Of a stretch of 64,000 nucleotides of DNA, positions 13,501 to 25,500 are shown one piece after another. The notes beneath the pieces were generated by a model. It made no database searches. It was not told the origin of the DNA and worked only from the letters and a program-made list of their open reading frames with translations. The number at the start of each line of letters is the position of its first letter. The first letter of the stretch is position 1. Origin of the DNA: Tubiluchus corallicola. Lineage: Eukaryota; Priapulida; Priapulimorpha; Priapulimorphida; Tubiluchidae. Where the stretch lies: contig JAQGDQ010000269.1 of assembly GCA_030141605.1 (NCBI GenBank), forward strand, positions 186,001 through 250,000, read 5' to 3'. Both the position numbers and the translations under genes were made by a program.

Positions 13501-16500
13501 AGGTAATCGTGCACACCTTCTTGCCTGACATTGAAAAAAATGTTGTTGACATGTGTAACTCAACCCAGTAAAACAGTTCTGTTGGCCTAATTACTGACAA
13601 TACTTGCATGCGCCTTAATGTTGACAAGAATGTTTAACGTCATGTCTTATGACCTACCTAATGTTGACTCAGCCGTCACGTAATAGCCTGTGTACACGAT
13701 AGGTGAACTCGCTAAAGGTTCCGTTAATCTTGTTTACGTAGATAATGCATGGAAATTTCCCAACAGTTTAGCCATGTAAACGCGCTGTGTGAGCTACGAA
13801 TCTTAATCAATCTTAGCTGAATAGAGTTTTGGAAATCGTCGAAACGCAAGCAAGCCCGTTTAAGAGCTGTCTTTCTCATGACGACTTTACAGAGCTGAAA
13901 TATTCGCCTGTTTCGTGTGTTTTTGGATTGCAGAAGTTGTTCCCGATGTCCAAATTTTGCACAAACTAGAAATTATTTGCGTTAAGGCACATTCACACAT
14001 GAGCGGCTGTGGGAGTTGCATACGCTGTAGTACGTATTCGGTTAAAAACCTGCCGTAAAGTTTGCTGAATAGAAATTGTAAGACGGGCGAAGAGCTGATT
14101 GGTCAATAATCACCCTGTGTGCTTGACTATGAAGTTAAGCAGCGTCGCTAGGTTTGTTGGTAAATGGGAGGATAACTGGTTTTGAGAGGTTTCATCTGTC
14201 ATGCTATCGAGGGTGTACACACATCGAATGGCTAAACTAGGCTCTGTCGAATTAGTGTCCAATTTTAGATGAATATCCCTGATTGTAATTAGTTAGACCA
14301 GTCTGTCACGACCTTCAACCATCATTACTTTAGTAGAAGGTTCTGGATCTGGCTTATGTGTACAAAAAAACTATGTGAAAAACAGGGATATTTCAGTGTA
14401 CGTTAGGTTCAGTATAGTAGTAGTACTAGTATTTTTATTGTCGTTAAGATCAACAAGATTACATGTACATTTATAACAACGATAAGTACAACGCGCAATT
14501 TTACAAAAGACACTAGGAACAGCTGGTTATTCGCCTTCGGCGTTTTTCGTAATTGCAGAAGCTTCGTGCATGGTCTTTCTACAAGCTATAGAATAAGATC
14601 ACTGAAAGTATGCAGCCATAAAGTAAGTCATTCCTTTATGGCAGAAACACAGCAATAAAAAACGATAATGGTCAAAGGGGTATTGAAGGAAAACAAGAAG
14701 GGTCCAAGAAAGTTGGAGGGTTTTAATAAAGTACATTTCATCTCTCTGATCATGAAGCAAAACGTGCCCATGCCACTCTCTGCAATCTAAATTTCTATCT
14801 CTTGCTGCATCTCAAAAGCTTGATATCCTCTGATTTAACCTACTATCCACTACATAGATCTTTTTCTATTAGATCTAGGTCAGTGGTTCCCAAAGTAGGG
14901 GTAAAATACCCCCCGGGGGTAATAAAAATAATGTTTTTTGGGGGGGGGGGGTAACGGGCACCCCTCTGAAAAATTTTAAAACTTCGCTCGGAATGCATTT
15001 TACGTAGTTTTCTTCTTGAAGAGACTGCCTCCGACAGGCAACACTGTGTCATGGGGTCCATCATTCGCACGTTCCCACGATCTCTGGTGCGATCCTGGGG
15101 AGAAGTCAAAGTTCACGATTGTTTCTTTGGTTTCTTCTCTATCGACATTTCTGCACAGCGTTTAGAGAAAGCTAGGCCCCTTTTACTACATCTCTATCTT
15201 TTTGATACTAAGGAAAAGTAGATTTTGTTGTTGTCATTCATTTCTTCTTGTTTTCGTTTGTTCGAGTAATAATTACTCGAACGAACTTGCTCACTGAGTA
15301 ATGAGCAGGTTCAGTAATTGTAATTCTTGTTTTGGCAACAATACAACAACAACACCTGGAAATTTATTTATGTCACGAGCAAACATAAATAATTTTGCTT
15401 GCTTGTGGCATATACGTGTGTTTACTTTTTGAGTTGGAGAAGTAGTACTAGGTGGGGGGTAATGGACACGACCGGGTTTCCGGATTTGGGCAACGGTCCG
15501 AGAAAGTTTGGGAACCACTGATCTAGGTAATCTATTATCATAGTAGCATATTACTCTACAAATTTTGCTAAACTATAACACAAAAAATACACAGCAATGG
15601 CAATAAAAACTGTTAAAACATATTAAAATTCAAAAGATGTCAAGAAAAGATAACAATTTGATGACAAAATGTTAGCTAACTTAATTGTCACTTACATGAC
15701 TAATTTAAGAATGTCGCTTAAGAATTTTCTGCAGGTTAAAGAGTCAATGCCACGAAACTCCGGAACATTAGTTAAATTTAGATCGTATTTTTGTCAATTT
15801 GCAAACAGTAACGACGTGTTCTGCTTCACTGCGTCATCTTGCACTGCGTCACTGCAGGGTTACAGTCTTTGGTCGTGTGGGATAGGGGGCCTATGCCAAC
15901 TTTTAGTCTGTGAGAAGATAGAACAATTCAACTTAAGCTAATTCTAAGCGCATCTTAAATAGTAGATTCATAAATTTCATGTTGTTTTGCGGAGGGATTG
16001 CCGCGCTGAGCCGAATTGTTTGTCCGATAGGCTTCAATAGATAGACCATACTTTCAGATAACTTCCAGAGGAAAAGTTCTGCTTTTAACGAGTTGATGAA
16101 AGCTCATGGTAGGCGTATCTTAACTTATCTAGATCTAATAGAAAAAGATCTATATAGTGATACTAGTTAAATCGAAGGGTAACAACCTTTTGAGACGCAG
16201 TAAGAGATAGAAATTTATGAAGAAGAGAGTGGCATGAGCATGTTTTGCTTTATGATCAGAGAGATGTTCTTTATTAAAACCTTCCTACTTTCTTGGACCC
16301 TTCTGGTTTTCCTTCAATACCCGTTTGATCATTATCGTTTTTTACTGCTGTGTTTGTGCCATAAAGGAATGACTTACTTTATGGTTGCATACTTTCAGTA
16401 ATCTTATTCTATAGCTTGTAGAAAGACCATGCACAAAGCTGCTGCAATTACGAAAAACGCCAAAAGCGAATAACCAGCTGTTCCTAGTAGTAAATAGTAA

Positions 16501-19500
16501 CTTACAATTCGTGATAGTAATGTACATTGTACATGTTCAATATCGTGTAGTTGAATGTTTGTTCGTTGAAACGCAACTGACGATCAATGAATGCTGTTAC
16601 GATAATTATGCTGGTAATTAGTGGAAGCAGTTTTAATTCCATTCCCTCAGGCTCATCATTATGTGTTGTTGCCTCGGCGATCAGTGAAAGAATGATTAGG
16701 ATGGGAGAAAGAGAGAGGGAGAGCGAAAGAGAGATTGATTGAATACCTTTATTTCAGTTCAAAGTCCGTATTACAATAAAATACAAATCACGGTTAACAA
16801 ACAAACATTATACATATAAATCAATAATAGCAATTGTCGGTTAGTGGATTCTCACAATTAAATACAATTAATTAAGAGAGTGAGAGTACGCGAGAGCGAG
16901 CAAGCGAGGGAGAGAAACGAGGGGAGGGAGAGAGGAGAGGAAGAGAGAGAAAGAGACAGTAGAATTTTATGCTAATCTTAGTCACGTACTTCCTGCTGAA
17001 AAATTTGTTTACAGAAATTGACAAAAGGCGTCTCTCGATTTTAATTTGGTTTTGTGTACTTTATGTGATTTTGTGATTTAGTGCTGTTTTGACTTGTCAA
17101 CGCTCTATATTTTTGTAATGTACTAAATAAATTTAAAATAAAACAGTAATTAGTAAAACCAAGAATACATTCTTTTGGTTTCTGTAATTAGTAATACTCA
17201 TTTTCAAGTTCTGAATTTTTATTAAGAATACTGTGTATCACGCTGTAATTCGAGGTCGTTGTTCTTGCACAGCTTGCCTACTCTACCAACCTCACAATAA
17301 AACTCACGATTATAAATTTTACAAGCCAGCTATTCCGAGAAATAACTGACATTAGATTTCACGTAATAGGCAGCTTATACTTACATGCACTCCACTAATG
17401 CTGTGATTGCCCGACATGAAAGAGACTGAATTTCATTTTCCTTATTTATAGGCAAGACCTATAATTACGTATCGCACGGATAAACAAAGAAACCTGCAGT
17501 ATTAATTTTTTAAATGCCTGCAGCGAGAAACGTGCACAATTCATAAAAAGCTTGTAGTCTCCTGCTAAGGCAGTAGTTAGAGTGTTTAATTGTGTGTCTG
17601 TTCACAACTGTTGACAGTTTCTTGACAGAGAGATAAGTCAGGGCAACAGTTCGAAACCATTTTGATTCGTTCGAATAGTTAAGGTCACAAGATAAAAAAT
17701 GCTTGTAAAAAGAATGAAGCTGTAATCACCAAACTTGGCGTAGTGCACGGTCTGAGCATGACCTCGAAACCATTGCTTTTCCATTGTTTGAAGGATGTCA
17801 AAGATCATTGGCAGAAGATGAAAAAATGACAGAATAAAAAGGGTAGAATAATAATAATTTATTCTATACCATCATCATCATCACTGTATCATTACAACAA
17901 AAGGTTGAATTACAGCACAGCATAAAATTACAAAATATAAAAATCTTTAAAAGAATAAGCAAGGCAAAACATACAGCGACAAACACTCTTACACTGTTAC
18001 AAGACACATGAACAAAATAAATTAAAATGAATCTAAACTTATGTTTAAATAAACTATATAGAATAAAACTACTCTGGAATCTCTCTATTCTACATTTAGG
18101 TAAGGGGTATTTCGGATGGTGGCGTGTACAATACTTGTGAGTATACTCGTCTGGCAATAGAGTGTGGGTTATATTTTTTTATTATAACTCTTTATCGAAA
18201 ATATATATTTACAGATCCTTCTATTTGCAAGGATTATATTATTAGTGGATTATATTGTTAGGATTTTGAATTGGTAAGAACAACTTTCTTCAAGAATTTT
18301 CGTAACCGCTAAATAAAGGTTGAAGATTAGCCAAAATTACAGCATTTACATAGTTTTCATTTTTCGAAATTATTTTCAATGAGCGTTTCTGAACAGTTTC
18401 TTATATTATTGTTGTTGTCGTCATTATAATGTTACGCCAACTGGTTGTAATTTCATGGCAATGCATAAACTATTTATGCGCTTCACCTCCACGTGAAATA
18501 TCTACACTCATTTTCATGGTCATGCACTAGCTTGATTGCATGCAAACAGTCCTCATTATTCCTGATAGTCTTGCTGATTTTCATTTCTGTCTCAGTTAAT
18601 TAATCAAGAACGATTTGGCTTTTGTGTTTTCCCTCTCAGTCACAACCGCCTGCAGCTTGAGGCGAGTAATGGCGGCTCAGAACAGTCTCTGTAGACATTG
18701 GAAAATTACTGTTTGATTTACGTGACAATATCTGGGAATTTTCAACAGAAAGTGATAACGAGATTGAATAGCTACATTTCTGCTGGCATTTTAGACTGCT
18801 GAAGTTTTTACTCGTTTAATGATTATTGACTCAAGATTAAAAGGAAACCAGAAGAGAAATCGTTAATTTATGAGTAATAGATGTCTCTGGTTTTTTGGTG
18901 CTTCTCCTCGTTTGAGATATGTATTGGCAAACGTTTTCTTTATTTATTATCTTCAGTTTTCTTTCTAATTGGGTGTTGGTGACCGGCAGGGCCGAATTAT
19001 GACTTTTTGGGGACCCTCAGATGGTGCCACCCTCTAACTTGCCCCCACTCGTCTGGAATGTTTTTTACTTGTGATATGTTTCAGCAACATTTGCATAGCT
19101 GGGGCCATATTTTCAATAAAGAGTTTCAAAGAGAGGCGCTTTGTCTCAAATAAAAGGCCTCAAACAGGGATCCTTCATCTGAAGTGCTGAGCCACTTTAA
19201 AATTGAATTTTCAGGCTTCTGGCCTCCTCTTTTAAAGTTGAAATTTTATTTCACATATGAGTTTTTGAGTAATCCAGCCCTGGTGCAAAGCTTGAACGGC
19301 CTCAGGCTGCAGGCTGCACTAGCCTATAGGATCATCCAGCCCTGATGCAAAGCTTGAACGGCCTCAGGCTGCAGCCTGTACTAGCCTATGGGATAATCCA
19401 GCCCTGGTGCAAAGCTTGAACGGCCTCAGGCTGCAGCTTGCACTAGCCTATGGGATAATCCAGCCCTGGTGCAAAGCTTGAACGGCCTCAGGCTGCAGCC

Positions 19501-22500
19501 TGCACTAGCCTATAGGATAATCCAGCCCTGGTGCAAAGCTTGAGAGGCCTCAGGCTGCAGCCTGCACTAGCCTATAGGATAATCCAGCCCTGGTGCAAAG
19601 CTTGAGAGGCCTCAGGCTGCAGCCTGCACTAGCCTATAGGATAATCCAGTCCTGATGCAAAGCTTGAACGGCCTCAGGCTCCACCCTACAATAGCCTATA
19701 GGATAATCCAGCCCTGATGCAAAGCTTGAACGGCCTCAGGCTGCAGCCTACACTAGCCTAGGTGACAATCCAGCCCTGATGACCTGATGACTGGTAATAA
19801 AGACACAAGAAAAAGCCAGAATTTGGGCTAGGAAAAAGTAACACGAATAAAGTCATAATTAATTTATGGTGGCTGGAAAAAGTCACAATTTTGCTAGGAA
19901 AGTGATCGGGTAATCAAACAAAAATATTCAAGTCAGTCGCAATTTATTTAAGTACCAGTATCAGTTATTAACTGGCAATACATGTACATATTACATATAC
20001 ATACTTGTACATATTGGCAACACTATATATATGATGGCATTACATGTATGTGAAAAAAAAATCACGTTTTACTCAATATCTTTGGGTTAGGGTTAGGCAA
20101 AGGGGGTTAGGGGTTAAGGTTAGGGTCATTACCTTTCTCCTGTAGCTTTTTTCTGTTTCCTGTGACTTGTTACCTGTGAATTTATTACCTTGATTTATGT
20201 TTTTGGGTTCTTGTTATAATCTTGTTACGTTGATTTTTACATTGTCATATAAACCATGCAAAATGCAACGACTAAAAAGAAAGATTGACAGCCAGTTTTT
20301 AGATTCTGTTCAGTTCAGTATTTTAACCCTCTAATAAAACTCGACTGTTTTTTTTGTTTTTAGTAAAAAACCTAAAATATGTTTCATGCCTCATACCTAA
20401 CATCAAAAACAAGACAATGCAATACAAAAAATACAATACATTACAATACAATAGAATATAGTACAATGCAATACAACACAATGTATATAATGAATGTTAA
20501 AAAGTAATTTGTTTTGAACTGACGCCTTGGCTTCATTCAGTACTGGAATAGAAGTTGAATAAATTTTAAGTCTGTGGCACCAGGAATTCTACATGATAAT
20601 TAGTTGTACTTTGCTTTTCAGGCGGAAAACAATATGGAGTACGTTATTGAAGCTCAAGATATTGCAGACATGCGCGAGTGGCTAGCCACAATACGATACT
20701 GCATGCGACCACCAACGGTTACCCGTAGCAGTGCTGGTGGTGACAGCCCATTACTGTAAGTATAATTCATGCTGTCAGTGTAGTTCTTCTGTACGCCTAC
20801 TTCCAAGTTTTTATTCATTTTAATTTGCATGTTGAACTAAATTTTCACTAGTCTGGGAGAAGACATCCATATTGGATAGGTATTAGACTACTTGCATCAT
20901 CTGCTACACCATGCTCTATTTCTGAAAGGCAGAATAATCACATAAAACGGTGTTTAAATTAGATTTTGAGGCCATGCTTCAGGTGGAAAAAACACATTTG
21001 CAAAGGTGTAGTGCTTTTTGTAGCTCAAGAAGATTCATTTTTAGATGCAGACATGCTAAGCCCTGTGGTAAAAGTTAAGTAGGGGCCATCTTGAGATCAA
21101 ATTATTTCCTTCAATGCAGCATAAGTTTTTCAGATTTTATGGAAACCATTGTTGTTAACTGTATGAAGCAGAAGCATCTCTTTTTCTAGACTAATAGATA
21201 TCATTGTGAGGATGGGGAAGATTATGCTTGTATTAGAACCTGTGCGATTCAGTCATTTGTAAAAATACAAATATTGTTGTATTGATGTGATGCGGTATTG
21301 GATATTGTCAAACTATGCAAGCTCTCAACTCTTTACCTTGCCATTTCATCATATCCTTTGTAAGTTCCCCAAAAAAGTTAGCTCCCTTCATTTTGAGGAA
21401 CCTTCCTTTTTACATACCGTTTGGTGTAATTTCTCAAGGGTTTATCGCAGGTTTGCATTGATGTTTCAATAGGATTTATGCTGTCTGCACGTGCTGTTAT
21501 CATATTACCTGGAATCTTGCTGAGACAATCTGCTTAAGCCTTAATGGATTGATAGGGCCCCTCCATACTGGGTTTGACTTTTATCATGATGCATTTTTTC
21601 CCTATATTATTATTTCGACTTGGAAAAATATAAAAAAACTCTCTTTGTATAAAGAATAAAGTTAATTTCTCTTTTGGTTTTTTCAACATTATAACTAACT
21701 TTACTACATTATTACAACAGCCTAGCTTTCCCTATATTCCGAGAGGTATGCGCGCCGTTTTCTTTTAACAATTTACCACTTTTTAACTGCATTTACTTCT
21801 CTTAACTTGGTTGCTGGGGAGCTCTTAGCCAGCTTCCTGGAGGTACTTAACCAATTTAATTATCCCTCGTTAATTGCGTTTAATGTATTCTCGAGAGAGA
21901 GTCACATGTTCATTACTAAAGTTGCCGCTAGTCTTGTTGTGTATGACTAGTCTATGGTCTATTTCCCTAGGCAGATTACAGCAATTACTTGGGCTAGGTG
22001 GGGCTATTGGTTGTATAGTGGATATCGCTTAGAGTGGCAAACGTTTGTCACTAAGCGTCTCCTGATAGCAGTGAACAAATTGATGTTTTGTATAAATATA
22101 TTTTACATGCTTTATTAGGGGTAGGCAGAATAAATTAAATAACTAGGTGTTAAAATTAGATTTTGAGGCGATGCTTCATGTGCATTTCATATACATACAT
22201 ACATACATACATACATACATACATACATACATACATACATACATACATACATACATACATACATACATACATACATACATACATACATACATACATACAT
22301 ACTACATACATACATACATACATACATACATACATACATACATACATACATACATACATACATACAACATACATACATACATACATACATACATACATAC
22401 ATACATACATACATACATACATACATACATACATACATACATACATACATACATACATACATACATACATACATACATACATACATACATACATACATAC

Positions 22501-25500
22501 ATACATACATACATACATACATACCATGTGTTATGAAATGCACCTAAAACATTGCCTCAAAATCTAATTTTATCACCTAGTTATTTAATTCTTAACACAG
22601 GGCCATCTTAACAGCATTTGGCGCCGGGCAAAATTAGTACACTAGGACCCCTACCAATACAACCACTCACAAGAATCGAAATGTAAATGGCAGATAAAAT
22701 TAAACATGTTTGTTGTGTCCGTACTTCTAACAAAATCAGTGTTTAAACATTGAGAAATATGCTGTACAGCAAGAATCAATCAACACAAACGTGTTTAGTA
22801 TGGTATGGTGTGTATTCATTGACAGCAAGTCACAATATACATAGATTTGCATGGGGCCCCAATGTTCATGGACCCCAGGCAACAAAATCAGTGTTTAAAC
22901 ATTAAAAAACGTGCTGTACAACAAAAATTAATGAACACAAACACACAAATCAACACAGTCAACATTGCTATTAACTGTCATGTGAGTCGAAGTAACGTTG
23001 ACATAAACGCTTTTACATTATGTAGCTCATGAGATTCATATACATACATGCACGCGAAGTTACAGATGTGACCACGTCTAAATCCGAAAGCCAATGTCCA
23101 CTTGTCACACAATAACAAATATTTATAGTTTAGTATAGTACAGTATTTATTTACTGACGGCAAGTAACAACATACATAGATTAGCATGGGCCCCTATGCT
23201 AGTGGGGCATACATGTATATTTGGCATGCTACCATCTTACAAATATACAGTAATGGGCCGTTCAGCATTTTTGGTAACATGCCTATCAGCTTAGCTCATC
23301 GATATCGATCGATCACCAGTCGGATAAAATATGTAAATGTTGCTGTTATAGAAATTATTTTTAAATGTGTTGTTTTATCATTTATTTTACATGTGAAAAG
23401 ATTTATTTACTTTTCAGGGCTTTATTAATTTTATAAATAAAGTAAAATGAAAGCCAACTGTATCAATGGAAATGTGAAATCTTGCTGGGACTACATAAGT
23501 CAGTGTTTCTATATTGGTTCTCTTTATTACTGAAGATGCAGTGGAGGATTTTTGTCTTAGTTTTTCTCCCTGAACCACGTGAATTGTTGACAGGTGTTCC
23601 AGTTATGCTCAATAGTCATTTGCTGGGCAGTTACTCAGGAAAAAATCAAAATATAAATAATATGTGAATCACTGACTAGTGTGCTGCCTTCATACGTGGA
23701 TGCAACATAACGTACATTGTACCCCTGACATGTATTGTTTTAATGTTGGTTAATAAAGATTTATCTGTTTGTCTGTCTGTCTATCTGTCTTTTCTGCCTG
23801 CTTGCCTGCCTGCATACTTGCCTGCATGCCTGGTTGCTGACCTAGTATACAATTTTTATTTGTTCGCTCGTTCTGCTTTGTTGCTTCACGTTTGATCATT
23901 TTTATCTCTAATTTGCTGGAGTGTGTACAAAATGTACTTCTACAAAAATCCCGAAAACTCCAAATTGTTGTATTTCCTGTTTTTTTAAGTTGATAATGAA
24001 CAGGATTTCCTCAAATGCAGTATTTGAAGTTGGTATGTGAAAAAATGACATTCACTGATTCAAAATTGTGTCCTTAGTCTGGGATTACTAAGTGAATTGT
24101 TACTTTCCTCATACAGAATTACTACGCATTTTTGAATCTAGGATTTCGGAAAAAGTATTATGTTGTATGAATGTTAACATATCATTCAATATTCGTAGCA
24201 ATGTTAAATGTTTGGAATGCATGTAATTCGAACCCTGGACTACATAGTTGAACTCTGTCTTTATAATTAACATTAATCAACACTGACCTTGAAATCAAAT
24301 TCAGTAAATGTTACAAATATTAACTGCAGCATTTATGACGAAATTGTGCATGACTAAAATTTGTTAGGTAATCATTGATTGTTGTTTTTTTATAGGAGAC
24401 CAAGGGCACCCACAGCTCCGGAGTCCGATCTACATCGACTTCGAAGATGTAAGTTTGTCATTTGTTGTTTAGAAGTTTGGCTGAAATTAGACACATTTTA
24501 TAGATGATGTTTTTGAATGGAAAAGTTCATTATTAAAGGCGGCAAAAACGATACTTAGGGGTGAGTATATACTGTGCAGGTCATAAATGCAGAATTCTGC
24601 TGTACTATGTAGATCATAAATGCACAGTTCTGCTATACTGTGCAGGTCATAGATGCACAACTCTGCTGTGCTATGTAGGCTGTCCACTGATGTTTATGGG
24701 CAATATTGGTTAAATAAGTTGTTGACATCTGCTATTCGTTACACTTGAATTTCAGGAGGCAGTATGTTGATAACTAAAATCTATATTGTATTCTTGCAAA
24801 ATGGTGATGCATCTGCATGAGGAGTAAGGCACTCATTTTGTTCGTTGACATCTTCTTGAAGTATTCAACATTGCTGTAAAATTTGGAAAGAAATCCTTTC
24901 TCATTAAATACAAGAAAGTACCTTAGTAGCCATTAGTCTGTTTCTTTGGCTTGTATGAGGCAAACATTTGTAAAAGACAATGCAAGCCTTTCTTGCCTAT
25001 TGAACTTACTCTAGCCATATGTCGCTGAATTAGTATGATACTTGATTCAACTCTTGTTTTTTGCAGCTGCAGTTGATCGCGTGACAGAAACCGCATCTTC
25101 CGACATAGAGACTAATTCAACAAATGCTCCCGCAATTCCGCCTCGGACGCCAAATCACGGCCGTTTAGGTGCTAGCGGATTTCACTCTTTGCAGCGACAC
25201 CGTGGTCCATTGCACCTGAATCAGCTAGGGACGTTTCCGACGAGATCCGAGTCTGGATTAGGTACAAGTTTCGCCTAACAAAGTTTTGGTCATTGTTTTC
25301 ACACTTGCTTTCTTGTTTGTTTGCGTGCTAGCTAAAATACTTTGACTCTCTTTCCAACTTATTGTGTTTTAATGCTGTTTTTTAACTCATAATTCATGTG
25401 CAAGTAAAAATAATTCAAACTCAGATGCCAGAATTCTTCATCTGTTTTCTTCTTACTGTAAACATGTTTCGACTTCATCAGTAAATAGCAAATTCCACAT

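Larger units (their letters stand above)
1604..20621. other. 19-kb SH2B intron inside the PH domain, repeat-filled
   Basis: This intron separates the two PH-domain exons (donor GTGAGT at 1604, acceptor TTTTCAG ending at 20621). No host exon was recognised inside it. It holds the repeats listed separately between 2112 and 20485. Segments such as 10580-12230, 12320-14512 and 18170-18986 show only AT-rich unique-looking sequence with short meaningless ORFs. Confidence 0.8.

Noticed and set aside
19271-19766. Possible CRISPR-like array
   Set aside because: Units are contiguous at 62 bp with no spacers and derive from a MITE end.
22147-22567. ORFs of 118-134 codons on both strands
   Set aside because: They are translations of the ATAC tetranucleotide repeat (YIHT and MYVC periodicity), not genes.
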